This document shows, in pieces, positions 23,116-36,232 of a stretch of 64,000 nt of DNA (its first letter is position 1; each line of letters begins with the position of its first letter). The position numbers and the translations under genes are program-made. The DNA is from Cardinalis cardinalis. Taxonomy: Eukaryota; Chordata; Aves; Passeriformes; Cardinalidae. Location: NCBI GenBank assembly GCA_014549065.1, contig JACDOX010000015.1, positions 496,001-560,000 on the forward strand, given 5' to 3'. Under the pieces are notes generated by a model. That model searched no databases. It was not told the DNA's origin and was given only the letters and a program-made list of their open reading frames with translations.

Positions 23116-26100
23116 GCACCTCCTCCAGCTCCTGCAACTAACTTGATTTTGATGGATTAACATAAGATGAAAATCTACTGAGCTTCTCTCTCTCTCCCTG
23201 ACACACAGGGTTCATTAAGATACAAAGGAAAGTACAACAAAGCATCGACTTATAATGCATGCAGAAGACCATGCAAAGGACAACACAGGCACTAATGATA
23301 CCAATGTTCTGAAGTGGTCCCTTATTTTACGGTAGAGAAAAACATATTTAGTAAAAATCTCATTACAATAATAGTAATAATAAAGCATAAGACACACCCA
23401 AACTGTGATTCTCTTGCATTCTTTTCTCTTTTACATCCTTCAGAAATGCTGTTTATTTTTGCACTGCTCCTTGTCATACGATATTTTAAGATTACTTCCC
23501 TTCACCTGCTGGAGAGACACCTCTGGAACACAGAAGTTCCCTCTAATCCCATCCAGCCAAGCATTTATACCACTCTTATTAGCTTGGTATCCCAGTACCC
23601 TACTGAGCTGCATTATCATTAATTGTTTCTCAAGTGTTAGCCACAGGCTCAGCTTTACACAGTACAAAGCAAAGATGTGATCCCTGCCCCGAGGAGTTTT
23701 ACATGCTAAACAGATGGTTAATGACAGCAGCGTAATGACAGCCTTTGGACTGGTAGGGGATAACATTTATGGAACAAGGAATAAATTAGCTGGGATTCAT
23801 GACAAACTGCATTTGCTTTTCCTGGAGAAAATTTGGGGGAGACTGCTTTCCATGAAAACCTGGAAATGTGTACTGGGCTTGAGATCCAAAAAATCATAAC
23901 CTCAGTATTTTTTGCAAATGAGAAGCTTTATTCTAAGAGAATTTTTACTGTAAAACTGATCAACTTTCTTTCACCAAACACAGGGTGTTTGGTCAGAAAG
24001 AGGAGAATTTTAACTAAATAAAAATTATTAATATTAAAAAGACAGAACATAAAATGTTTTAGTAAGCCCTGAGTTTAAAAATGTTCTTTTAAAAAATATG
24101 AAAAGGCAAAACGGAAAACAACTGATGAGCTGAATGGGAATCAGAGGTTAAGGTGNCAGGCCATGCCATTGGGTGAATGCAGTCCTGAGGACACAGTAAC
24201 ATACAAGGTTTTGGGCAGGTACAAATATCGAGCTGGGCACAACACAGTAGCTTTAAGACCTGCAAGGCCAGTGAAGGAAGCTGATGAAGATACCCCCCCA
24301 CACACGCATTATTTATTTTTCCAAGATCAGCATCCCTTGCAGTGCAAGCTGCCCCCAGGCAGCAGCAGGGACAGCACTGCAGTGACTGTGCTGGGGGGAC
24401 ACCAACTCCCNCCACCCATGCTGGGACCACCAGTGGAACAGGGATGGAGGCTGCTAGGCGGCATCTCCCACTGCCTGCTAGCCAGGAGGGTGCTGAGTTC
24501 AACTAACTAATTCCAATTAACTGGGATGTTTCTTGTGCTTCTAACACCTGGCTGAGACAGGGCTCAAAACAGCATTTCTGTCCTCCTTGCCAGCCCACGT
24601 TATTGGTTTCACTATACATATGAGAAGATGGATAGCTCTGAGACCACAAACCCACAGAGCCCAACTTCTGGAGTGCCCCATGCTCAGTGATGCACCTGGG
24701 TGGGACAAGCAAGGTCAGGGGCAGCTTGAAATCTTCTCATGAGACAGAATTCAGCCTGTTGTGTTTAACTGCTACTGGCANTGGTGTTAGTATCTGCAGT
24801 GCTAGAAAGCTGTTCATAATCTGGGCAGCACACTGCATGAAGTATAAAGTACTTCTGTATGATTTCTACAAGCCTATTCTCAATTTTACAGTAAAAGCAC
24901 ATAAAAATATATTTTCTACTCTGTTTTGTAGTGTAATGAATGGTCGTGGTTTTTCCTCTCAGCCTCACTGTGACCTTCTGGCATTGGGCAGGCTGCCCCA
25001 AAGAGACTTCCCCACACACCAGTCCTTTCCTGCATTCTAGAAATGCATTTCCAGTTTTTTACTTGACAATAACTCACTCTGAATTCCCCTGTGAACTTCA
25101 CAGATCTTTAGATAAGACACTAAAATAGGAGCTGTTACTACTGAAAAGGCTTCTCCTGGATGGTGGAAGATGTAGGTCCAGCTACCTTTCAGTTTAATTT
25201 GCCATTTATAGTCCTCCAAGTAATATTTGAGAAGGTTATTAAAAGGCAAGGTTTCTTTTTCCTTTCCAACTCAAGTATTTAAGATCTTGCAGCTGATTGA
25301 AAGCCACAAAAACTCAAACACTTGTGCCATTTCTAAACAGGCTTGTATTATTTCTATGTCAGCAGATAAAATACCTCCAAAAACAATGTCACAAAAAAGA
25401 AATCCTCAGCAATTACATGAAGACCAAGAAAGGTATAATCACTGAGCATTTAAATAAGGAGACAATAGAATCTTCAGGCCAATAGGATAAATACCTTTAA
25501 AAGTCCCAGTAACTTCAATGCAAATTTAACTTAGAACAGCTCTGAGACAATCCAAAAATGAATTTGTGAACAGAATAATTGATAAGACTCTTGGGTCCTT
25601 ATTTCTGTGTGCTCACATAATGGCAATTAAAGCTAAGCACCTCTGAATGGCCTCTAAACAAGCACATGAAAATCTAGGAGAACCTTTGAGTGGGGATTAT
25701 GCATTAACCTAATGTTGATAATCATGCTCAGAAAGTTTCTCTTTGAAAGCTTGAAACAGAAATGTTAATAATCTCAAGCAAATAAAAAACCTTAAGCTAT
25801 TGCAAAAGGCAACTTTTGAATCAAGTATATAATAGGTAATAAAACTTCAAAGGATTCATCACTCGCTGCAATTAAAATGTCCAACACAGATTTTTAAATA
25901 GCCTTCTCATGTCTAAGGAAACTTTTTTCCTCCAAGTAAATAACTGAACTCAGGTGAGCATCAGATTATTTTTCTTTTTAGGAATAAACATAGGCTTTCA
26001 TCTGTGGTGCAGCGTAAAGAGCACAGCATCACAGACCAACTTGGCAATCAAAGCCATTTCCACTTTGCCTAATTTTGTTCTTTAAGGGTTCAAAGTATCA

Positions 26101-26340
26101 ATCCTCCTCTTTAAAAATCGTCAAGCATGAACAGTGAACATAAAACAATTAACAACTTACGTGAGAGACTAACAAGACTCTACGAAAAAACACTGCCCCC
26201 TCCCCAGTTCTCACACAACTAACTGGAAATCTTCCATACTTTGGTAGAAGAGAGGATATCTGTCTACAGCATGATGACAGCTATGAGCCACAGACAGGAG
26301 CACACTCTAACAAGTTCTCCCTAGGTTGCCTAGAAGAGGC

Positions 26341-26366
26341 AAAAAAAGAAAAAAAAAAAAGAAAAG
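26341..26366. repeat. A-rich purine tract
   Basis: A 26-nt stretch of A runs broken by single G bases, followed by AAGG. Simple low-complexity sequence with no attached retroelement body. Confidence 0.85.
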
Positions 26367-29300
26367 GAAGATCCTCTTGTAGCTGTGGTTTTATGTATGG
26401 CCAAACAAAAAGCAAGCAGGCAATTCCCTGCCAGATTTAGCAGAACACCTTAACTCTTAGTCTCATCACCACAAGTGCCAGTTACAGAGTCCTCAGTGCT
26501 GCAACCAAAATGCATTGACTCTTATGGAGCCAGGCAGGCAAAATCACCTTGTTTGACTGCAGTCTCCAAGCTGGAGAAGCAGAGGATGCATCCATGGGAT
26601 GGATGGGAATACTTTGTGACTGCCTTATCCTGTGACTGGGAACAACTGTGGCATGAGGGCAGGTCTTGAGGAGCAAGTTGGTAACACAGGCCCACAAAAA
26701 CTCTGTGATGGATGCTGCTTTCACAATACACAAATAAATCATAGCAGAGCAGATGAATGAGTGGAAATTTTGTAATTAAATCAAACCACATAAAATAGAA
26801 ACTTCATATTATTTATGGCAGGAAGTCGCCTACATCAGTCTAAAGAACTTTCTAAGAGCGGTCCTACTAACAGCTGAACTAGCTTGAAGTCTTACACCCA
26901 AACAACACAGTTTAGGCACTACTTATTTCCACTAAACAGTTTCAAAAACCTGCTCTTCTGTAGCACAAATTTGAAGAACTGAAGGCGAAAAAAGAGACCT
27001 GAACACTACATCCAAAATCACTTCAGCTTATTTGATGCCTTTAAATTTTATAGGAAAAAAACCCAAGCTTATTTCCAAATCACTTTGCACTTAGTAAACT
27101 CTAAGTACAATAGTATTCTTTATCTTCAGACACGATCAACTTTATCCCCTGTAAACTGAACAAAAATAAAACAGAATCAAACTGATGCTCTTGTTTTTTA
27201 AAGACTGAAATCTGAGTATGATAATTTTCTTTCTTTCATTAGCAAAAGAATGCATGTGTCATACATAGGATGAAAACACTGAAATGCTTAGATTTGGGGA
27301 GAAAACAAGAAACAAAACCAGGGCAACAGGAGCAATCAAGAGAAGAAAAATTAGAGAACTGCATTCCTGTGGCCTGACAGAGTCTTTTACAGACTATCTA
27401 ACAGAGCTGATGAGGCCAACCTACCACAGATTATCTCAGTATCTTCAAAAGTCATTGATATCCTTCATTACGACTGGGATTTTATCCCAACCACTGATGG
27501 CCTGAACAGAGGTCAAAGCTGTTACCCTATCTCCTAAAATGCCACTTCAGCTAGAAAAAAATTCACAGACAAATAAAACCTGAAAGCAAAACCTCCCATG
27601 GCTAGGCACAGCAACCCAAACAGTCCACAAATTTCCATTTCTTCAGAGTAGAGGGATGGCTTGTGAGTGATCACAGCCACTTACCTGGACACACATGGAT
27701 TTTCAATGGGCTTGTGCTCCAGCTTTACTCATGGACTTCTGGAAATCCCTGCTCTGACCCAGACCTGAAGCAGCACTAGCTGGAAAAACAGAGCATGTTA
27801 TGTGCCCCACCAGCATGGACCTACATCCAGCTGCAAGCAGCTTCCCAAGGGAAGGACAAGCCTTGCAGTGACAACTTTTCACAAACAAGCAGCACATCTG
27901 GATTTTGCCCCAGGTGTGCCACAGCCTGTTCAACCTGGAGCATTATGATCCCCATCTGCTGCATAAGGGCAATTGCTTTGTGAAACCCAAAACAATCCTA
28001 TAGATGTCAAGATAAAAAGCAACTTCCCAATCTTTTTCCTTTACTATTGAATTTAATGTCAATGTTCTTCTCACAAAAACAAAAAACCCCAAAGCCCTCA
28101 TGGTACAGCTTTGTTAAAGGGCCATGTTTAAAACCTGAGGGCTCTGCTAAGTTTGAAGATGCATGGCAAACACATCAGGTGGTGTAAATGCAGACCACGC
28201 TTCATGTCAGTATATACACTATGTCAACAGATACACACCAGCTGAGGAACTGATATAAGCATATGTTTAAATCTCTGAAGAGAGAGACCTAGACCAAAAC
28301 AGAACTGCAGGAGAAGCTGTTCCCTCTCCAAAATGGCACTGTGTAGGAAGAAAATGCTTTTTGCTATGTTAAAACATCTCCACATTCTTCCTTCTTGTTT
28401 TTCTTATACTTTCAAAACAAGACTTCTATACAGAAGGGTACAGGCAGAACTTAATACATTAAAACATAAACAGTTTTCACCTCAGTCGCAGCATAGATCA
28501 GTATGTGTATGGTGGCACTGAGCTTGCACAACTTGTTCAGATGAACTCCCGACTACGCACACCAGCAGTTTGCCAGAGAAAGGCTATTGAAGCCTTTTAG
28601 AGCCATTCAAGCAACAAGAGGACTCCCCTCTATACACAACCATCACAGCCTGCCTTATCAAAGCACCTCACAAGTCTTGCTGCTCAGCATCCTTATTTTT
28701 TAGCAATTATTGTTCTGACAAGTAACCCTTGGGCAGTGTCCGAGAATAAGGGGAATTTCTTCTGCGGGATGCCCGGAGTGCTGCTCCTCTGCTAAGCGAA
28801 GCAATAATATCAGTGTGTGAATGTGTACAGAAACAACACAACCCANCTGCCTTCCAGGTGGGCCTAAAGAAGTCACAGGTTGGAAAAGCAGCCCATCTGG
28901 GAGCTGCCTCTTGGCTGTCTTGGAATAAGTGACGCACCATGCAGAAGTAAAAGCAGGCAGCCAGTGTCCACAGGTACCTGTGCATCAGCCAGCTTTCCCT
29001 GAGCCCGCCCTCCAAGCACAGGGAAAGGAGCTGGCTCTGAAGGCACATTCAGTAGAAGAACCAATGCTCAGCTTTAGCTTTGGTGTAGCCACTGGTGAAA
29101 TTTGAGGGCACCTGTACAAAGGGTTGCAAAAGCTGCCAACTAGATACTAACTCAGCACCAACCGGGAGATAAAATATCTTATCATGGTCCATGCTGACAG
29201 CTAAACCACTGTTTGGCTCCAGATTAATGTATATAATACTTGACAAGAGCAATTGGAGATTAATGGCCTGTAACTGCCTGGCTACCNTGCACTCCATAGG

Positions 29301-32300
29301 GTCAAGTGCATTAATATCAGTAGAGAAATAGTTTGTCTCAACCCAGTGCTAGCACTACAAAGACCCATGAACTTGGAGATANGAGGGCCAAGCTCCCAGA
29401 GCCACTTTCTGTCACTAAGGTCTGTTGGTGCCCAATTCTCATGAGGAAGAGTCCTCATGCAGGTAGAGTTTAACTCCCCCCCAGCACACTGTGGANGGAT
29501 ACCCTGGCATGTGCCACTCTGCAGGACTGTGGCTGAGGCAGGAACTTCATGGCAGCAAAGGCAGCAGGCGTGAGAGCAGGTCACTCTGCTCCCACCAGGG
29601 CTGGGATGGAGGCAGCCCAAGACCCAGACAACCCCAGGCAGTCCCCTGACCCCACCTGTTCTTTGCTTGGCATATTTTCNTACAGGACAGAAATACAGCC
29701 AAAATCTTCCACTGTCCTTGGTCACTGCATTGAACTGCAAAAAATCACNGCTCTAACATTGCAGAAATATGCCCTTTGCTTTGCTTTCCAAATCCAGGGG
29801 GCTCAGGACCTGACTCCTGAGCAGAGGCCAGGCTCACTGGAGCACCTGTGCTCACCTCCAAATAACTGATGTGCTGAGGCCATACAGCTGCAACACTGCA
29901 ACTAAAAGCAGTAGTTCTCAAATCTGGACACACGTATGCCCANAGAGACCCCAGCTCTGCCTTAATTACAGTTAGATTATTTAGNCCCTTTATCTAGGAG
30001 TAAAAATAAACCATAGATAATCTGGAGATTAAACTAGAACCACTCTTCCTGAGAAATTGTTTTCTGGAATGCATAGCGAAGAAAAAAAGAAGTGTAACTT
30101 ATACAGTTCCCGAGGGAAAAATGAATATGCCAGCTGATCTTTAAAAAGTCCAGTAGAAATGCTGAGCAAAATTTTAAGCACAATATGCTGTGCCTTCTTC
30201 AAACTCCTTCAGAGGAACCTTTGCCCTACCTCCTGGAGGTAGCAGAAATTATGTTTGTGAGATCATTGTTCATATGCATATTCTGGGTGCAGGCAAGAGT
30301 ATAATAATACAGGGAAAAGTTGCATTGCCCTATGCTAAATCTTTGAACAACAGAACAGTTTGAAATAATCTGTGAATCCTCTCTCTTACCCCGTGTTCCT
30401 CAGTTTCTCAAATATAATTATGCAAAGAGAGGCCAGAAGGCAGGGAGAGGGAAGGATGACCTTGTGGTTTCTCACAGGGCTGGCACCTGAATACACACAC
30501 CAAAGAGTTGCTCTGATACAATGGGAGCAGGAGCCACAAGAGCCAGACCATCCTCCACACTCAGTACATGCCTGGGAAGTGTGTTTTGGCTACANAGGTC
30601 ATACAGCTTTCAGAGGTGCTCCTGGTACTTGGAGAGGGGATGTTCAGCATCCCACCCACTCCTCTCAAGCCCCAGGGCTTTCTACAGAGCCAGCAGCCAC
30701 AACTCTGCTACAGTGACCAAGCTCCCCAGCAACTCTGTTGACTCCCCTCCTTGGTATCTCCATCAACATTCCTTAAAGAGGACCTGAAAGGAGCACCAGA
30801 CATGTGCTGCAGGTATTAGCCCCTAAAACATCTCTACAGAGCACATGGGAGCAAATATATCATAGAGAGCATCAAAGGAAGAAACTAGAGGAAAAAAGGG
30901 GTAGCCTATAAATGCGCCTCTTGACAAGTTTTACTCTTCAGTTTTCTTAGCTAAAGGTGCTTTAAATAAAAGTGGTCTTTTGACAAAAAAGCCTTCAGCT
31001 CACCTCTAAGAACAGTGGACCTTTGGCCATGATGTGGCCATGAAGTAAAGGGGGGTTTCTGTATCCAGTATCACTCTTTCTCNCTTCTGAATCCTCACCT
31101 GATTTCACATGCAAGCTCCTTGGGGCAGAAACCCTTCTCCCTGTGCCTGCANGATGCACAATACAGCCCCACAGAGCTTCAATATTACCAATGCTACAGC
31201 AAGGTCCACCATGGCTGTGGATGGATGGATATGGATCTCAAGTGCAATATCAACTCTGTCTAGCCAGAGAAGAGGAAAAAGAGACCAAAACAAAACCCTG
31301 AGCACATTAGTCACTGTTAACTGCTCTTTCCAGAAACATAACATTGAAGCCTATTTACTGGCAGGGAGATTTTGTGGTGGCTCACAGCTAAGATCAGCAA
31401 GAAATCCTTTGAAATACACATATATACACATTAAAACTTGAGTATTTTACCTTTCCCCTCAAAAGCAATTACTGCTGTCAAGTACACCCCTCTCTTACAG
31501 CCAGGTTCTGTTTAAGAATACCTAATCAGAAAAACATTCAGAGGTATTTAATCAGGTTTTTCTTTTCTCTTTAATGACCTAATGTTTTGGTTTGCATCTG
31601 CTGCCAACTCACGCTGGGTAGAAATTTAGTACTGTCAGCATTTAATTATTATTTTAACGCAGATTTCTCTACCTTCCTACAGTGAAGAAATAGCTGGAAA
31701 AAATGCCACTGTGAGCAGTTTTTTAAGCCATTAGACACCATCCTTGTTATTTAGCCACACTGGAAATTGCCATTCAAGGACACCCAGATGCTCCCCAGTC
31801 TGCAGCTCCATAGCCAACCAGAGGGACAGTGTCTAAGGGACAGCCCGGAGGGACTGCAAATACCCTACCCCAGAAGCTCAATAATCTGGGATAAGGCTCA
31901 CCAAAAGATATGCCAAAGAGCTGGAACACAGAGCACCTGGTTGATGTTGTATCTTGAGCCACAAATAAAAAATCACATTGTTTCTTTTTGTCAGTTTAAA
32001 ACCCATTTTCCTAATTCTTCCTCTACCTGTCTGAAACTAATAAATTTAATTACGTAGCCCNCAACAGGCTACAGGGGAAATACACATGTTGGTCTGAAGC
32101 AGACCTCAAGACGGGTTTGTTTCACTCATACAGTGTGGGAAAAAATGACCCAAAAAAACTGGTTCTATGAATTTCAAAAAAATCAAGAGCTGAGCTCATG
32201 GTAAGCTCCCAGCATCCTGGAAGTGTTGCACTGCATGGTGTTTTGCAGACAGGACATGTGCATGGAGAGCTCCCTCCCAACTCCCAGCCAGTCTGGTGAA

Positions 32301-33553
32301 TGCCTGCTCCCTGCTCTCCTCCTGAAAAGCAGGACTTAGGCTTTGGCCCTCACAAAAACCATTGGAGAAATGAGTTTGCAGCAAAGCAGGGCTTGTGACA
32401 GCAATGTTAAACGGTGCAAAGAAGGAAGGGCTGTGAGGACACACATGGATAACTCCATCTTCCAGAGCGGATGGAATAGTCAGCCACACACTAATTAAAG
32501 CAAGCCTTAGTCTGTGATAGCAAGCTAAGATAACACTAAGAGGTTTGTCATCCAAGGTAAAAAAAAACTGAGGCCAAAACTGGATGCTACTGCTGGACCT
32601 GTGTCTATAGAAACCACATTTAACCTTAGCAGAGGATCCAGCTACACAGGTGACTCTTTATTTGAGAAACACAAACACCCTGTTTGGTGTATGCTGACCT
32701 TTGCATACAGTCACNCTCCCATTTAAAAGAGAAACATGTATATGGAAAAAGACAAGAAGAGAGGCTGGCAGCAACAGGAAGGCAACAAATTTCTGCAACA
32801 GGGAGGTAAAAAATTTCATTTCTCTGATGGCAAAGGAGGGCTCTCTTACACAGCTGGCAGGAGTGAAGCATTGCTCTCCCATACCTGAAAAGGCGAAGTT
32901 GTGGATATGGGATTTTAAATCCAGATGGTCACCATCANTGAACTTAACTGTGATGAATAAAGAAGGCAGCTATTTCATCTGCTTAACATTAACTCTTCCC
33001 AGAGTGCATTTTATAAGNCACATGCAGAGAGCAAAGGGCATATGCTTAAGAAGCCTAATACAAACCAAGTTTTGCAGGGTAGAAGAAAGGAAAATAGCCT
33101 TGGTTACTGAGAGTATTTGAATGTCACTCCGTTAGGCTGTGCATTGCATTTGACAGAGCTAGCAAAGGAAATGAGAAATGATAACTGATAGTGCCCTGAT
33201 TAGATCAGCCACCTTGGGAAAGGTGCTGAAGCAGAGATATTTCACTAAAATAAGGAGAATCCTGGGAATAGATTTCTGGCAAGTGATCGCAAAGGAGATA
33301 TGGCCAGAATTAGAAATGGATTTTGCAGGCAGATAAAATGTAATAGATAGAAGGTGGCTCAAACTGATATATCGTGAGGGCCTATAGAGCAACTATAAAG
33401 TTTGTTCACAGATATTTAACATATAGAGATCCTAGAAAGACTTAAATCCAAAATACACTGGCTGTGTTATTAACTTTAATGTGCAGAAATAAAACAATGT
33501 TGNATTAAAGCTCTCTAGCAAAAAAGGAAGCTGCCTTCTCCCCAGCTATCCAC

Positions 33554-33592
33554 CTCTGACTTCAATGGAGTTGCATTATTTTATACCACAAG
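33554..33592. repeat. Copy of dispersed ancient motif
   Basis: Contains 'TGACTTCAATGGAGTTGCAT' followed by TTTATACCACA, the clearest match in this window to the short ancient interspersed family with core ACTTCAATGGAGTT and a downstream 'TTTACACCA'-type phrase. The family name is unknown to me. Confidence 0.5.
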
Positions 33593-33923
33593 ATAGAAGT
33601 AGAACAGGAATATCTTCTTGTGCTTCTGACTGACAAAGATAAATGAAAATGCACATTTCATTATCTTAAAGTAAATCACTTTATTAATGATGGATAACTG
33701 AAGGCAGTGGTAATTAATATATTGTAATAAACTCTGTAGATGCATTTCTATACCTTAACCATGTTTTNTTCTTCTGAAGCTCATAGACAAAGCAGTTCTT
33801 TAGACTGATGCTTAGGCATTTTTAGGGGAGCTAGCTTTACTAGCTGTCAAAAAAAAGCCTTGAGTGATCCTGCTGTCCACATCTGTCTGTTTCCTCCTTA
33901 AAAAGTTTAGCCAACCAAAAGAC

Positions 33924-33961
33924 AACCAAATATAAAGACAAATATAAAACCAAATATAAAG
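33924..33961. repeat. Short tandem CCAAATATAAAG repeat
   Basis: Three adjacent, slightly variable units based on CAAATATAAA lie within an A-rich stretch. This is a local microduplication. Confidence 0.75.
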
Positions 33962-34460
33962 TGTTCTTGCAGTTCTGTACAGCTTGGTGGCCAAGACAGA
34001 AACTCAATGACAGTAACTNGGGGAAAGGCTGCTACCTGGGTTCAGTCATTGCACATCAGAGCTCCCCACCACAAGACAAGTGTGTTGACAGCCCATCTTG
34101 CTCCTGTAGTGTCACAAGACTCTGAGATCGGTCCATGGGCTTAAGAGACTGCAAGTCAATAAAGACAAATACAATGCTCCCAAGGGCCTGAGTCTGGCCC
34201 TCTGCTCTTCCCTTCATTGGCCAGTAAAATGCTGAATTTTGTGCAAACAAGCAATGGTTTGTGTGTTGTTCAGAACAAAATAAAGACATCACAGTTACAA
34301 CAGCAAAAATCTGTGCTGCAGCACACCTGTGTATTACAAGATCTTCTCATCCACTGGTTCCAAAGAGCCATATGTGCATCACTCACACTGCCAGAATGGG
34401 AACAGTCACATAAATCACCTTTGGTACCAATGGAATATGCACTTGACAGAGCAAAAATTT

Positions 34461-34715
34461 CTGAGGATCAGCCAAATTCTAACACTTTACCTACCACTGG
34501 GATACAAGTTAGTGATAACCATTATCACCATCACTATATCAGTGACAGCAATGGAGCACCAAATTCTGCATCCATAACACCACTGCNACTGTATCCCTAG
34601 GGAGCTCCCCCTGAATACACAAAGGTGGAATTGAAATATAAACTATTTACATGATCAAATGCCAAGCTATTTGCTGAGGCAAAATCTCCACTGAAATCAG
34701 CTAGGACCATCACAA
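34461..34715. repeat. Possible remnant of ancient interspersed repeats
   Basis: Phrases such as 'CTGAGGATCAGCCAAATTCT', 'CACCAAATTCTGCATCC' and 'AAATCTCCACTGAAATCAGC' are characteristic of very old amniote interspersed sequence. They are scattered over 250 bp, without a continuous alignment that I can trace by eye. Confidence 0.3.
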
Positions 34716-34879
34716 TCAATAGATTTTGGCATTAGAATGGACAAGCTTCAATTTTTGCCACTGCTCATGCCCATACTGGCACCAGAATAGGAGCTTTTCC
34801 AAAGTGCCANGCTGCTTACTTCCTCACCTAGACATGTCCCAGCTAGGCTCAACCTCTTGCCCCTTGCATTTGGGAACAT

Positions 34880-35604
34880 TAAATCCATGTCAGATTCTGC
34901 ACCTGGGATGGGACAACCCTGGATGCATGGACAGACTGGAGAATAGCGCTGTGAAAAGGGACCTGGGGGTCCTGGTCAATGGCAAGTTGAGCCTGAGTTT
35001 GCAGTGTCCTGGAGCAAGGAGGGCCAGGCGTGTCCTGGGGGACACCAGACACAGCACTGCCAGCCAGGCAAGGGAGGGGATTGTCCCCCTCTGCTCTGCA
35101 CTGGGGCAGCCTCACCTNGAGTACTGTGTGACAATATAAAAAAGCCATCAAGCTGTTAGAGAGCCTTCAAAGGAGGGCCACAAAATGGTGAAGGGCCTTG
35201 AGGGGAAGCCATACGAGGAGCAGTTGAGGTCACTTGGTCTGTTCAGCCTGGAGGAGACTGAGGGGAGACCCCCCGTGCAGTTACAACTTCCTTGTGGGCA
35301 AGAGGAGGGGCTGGCACTGACCTCTGCTCTGTGATGACAGTGACAGGACCGAGGGAATGGCCCAAAGTTGTGTCAGGGGAGGTTTAGNTTGGATATAAAA
35401 AATGTTCTTCGCCCAGAGGTGGTTGAGAATTGGAACACGCTCCCCAGGGAAGTGGCCACAACCCCAAGCCTGACAGAATACAAGAAGTGTTTGGGCAACA
35501 CACTTAAGCACATGGTGTGACTTGGGGCTAATTCTGTGCAGTGTCAGGAGCTGGACTCCAAAGATCCTTGTGGCTCACTTCTGACTCAGACTGTTCTATG
35601 ATTC
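34880..35604 (+). mobile_element. CR1 LINE, 3' end (C-terminal ORF2 plus 3' UTR)
   Basis: This is the best-preserved transposon in the window: a 5'-truncated CR1 of about 725 bp. From 34897 the plus strand still reads as the C-terminal part of CR1 ORF2, with LHLGWDNPG, then RDLGVLVNGKLSLSLQC, then IVPLCSALGQPH followed by EYCV (residue pieces in order, one ambiguous codon). After about 35135 the frame is lost. The later landmarks are intact: 'CTGTTCAGCCTGGAGGAGAC' near 35240, 'CAGGGGAGGTTTAG' near 35376, 'GGAACACGCTCCCCAGGGAAG' equivalents near 35430. The copy ends TTCTATGATTC at 35594-35604, the CR1 3' terminal motif. No poly-A tail, as expected for CR1. It is inactive, lacking endonuclease and most of the RT. 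Confidence 0.95.
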
Positions 35605-36191
35605 CCAGCACTAGCACTCAAGAGACCCCATCAAAGCAAAGCTCTATTTTTGAAATAAAACCATCTCTTTCCAATAGCCCAAGAGCTGGATTCTGCTGCC
35701 TTCATCATCATTGTTTTGAATGAGTGAAAGGTGGGAGGGAAGTTTCTGTCAACATTAATCAATGTTTAGGTGGTTCCCTGCCCATTCATTCATGTGCTAA
35801 AAGTGGTTTTGACAGTAGGAAATCCACTGAATATAAGCAGGCCAGTTGCAGCTGCTTGAGAAATGCCAATAGTACTGTGCATACTTTCCAAATTTCCCCA
35901 ATGTCCCTAAGTTATTAGCGAGTGACAGGAGCTTAAATAAAGCATGTGAAACATGAAAGCAGGACAAATAATTATATTGGTAGAGAAACTTCTATACTGG
36001 ACAGATTTTTTGCTCCAAATACCTTATATCAACTGAAAGTTTTTGGAGTCACAAAGAAAATTGTTTGTCCATACTGTGTCTTTGAGGGAGCAGGGTGCCT
36101 GGAATCCCTGCTGCTCTGTGGTCTCACCTTGTATCCCCACAGAACTAGCAGTAGCGAACAGTAGCAAGGAAGATTGAACACAAACTCAGAA

Positions 36192-36232
36192 TAAAAATTA
36201 CTACCAAAAAACTACTACCAAAAAATTACTAC
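36192..36232. repeat. Tandem ACTACCAAAAA repeat
   Basis: Three units of about 14-15 bp, based on AAATTACTACCAAAA, lie in tandem with small differences. Local microduplication. Confidence 0.75.

Larger units (their letters stand above)
18801..34879. other. Noncoding unique sequence
   Basis: About 16 kb with no supportable coding exon. The longest frame, 19259-19903 plus strand (about 214 codons), has two undefined residues and no recognisable domain. Distinct items listed separately are a 10-bp minisatellite (20121-20170), an X-box/CRE-like patch (23062-23115), an A-rich run (26341-26366) and ancient-motif remnants (25501, 33554, 34461). From 25490 to 26470 the sequence is AT-rich and nearly free of open frames; it looks like candidate conserved noncoding DNA. 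I see nothing assignable in the rest. Confidence 0.5.

Noticed and set aside
34726..35139. Plus-strand 137-codon frame as a host gene
   Set aside because: From about 34897 onward it is the C-terminal part of CR1 ORF2, not a host protein.
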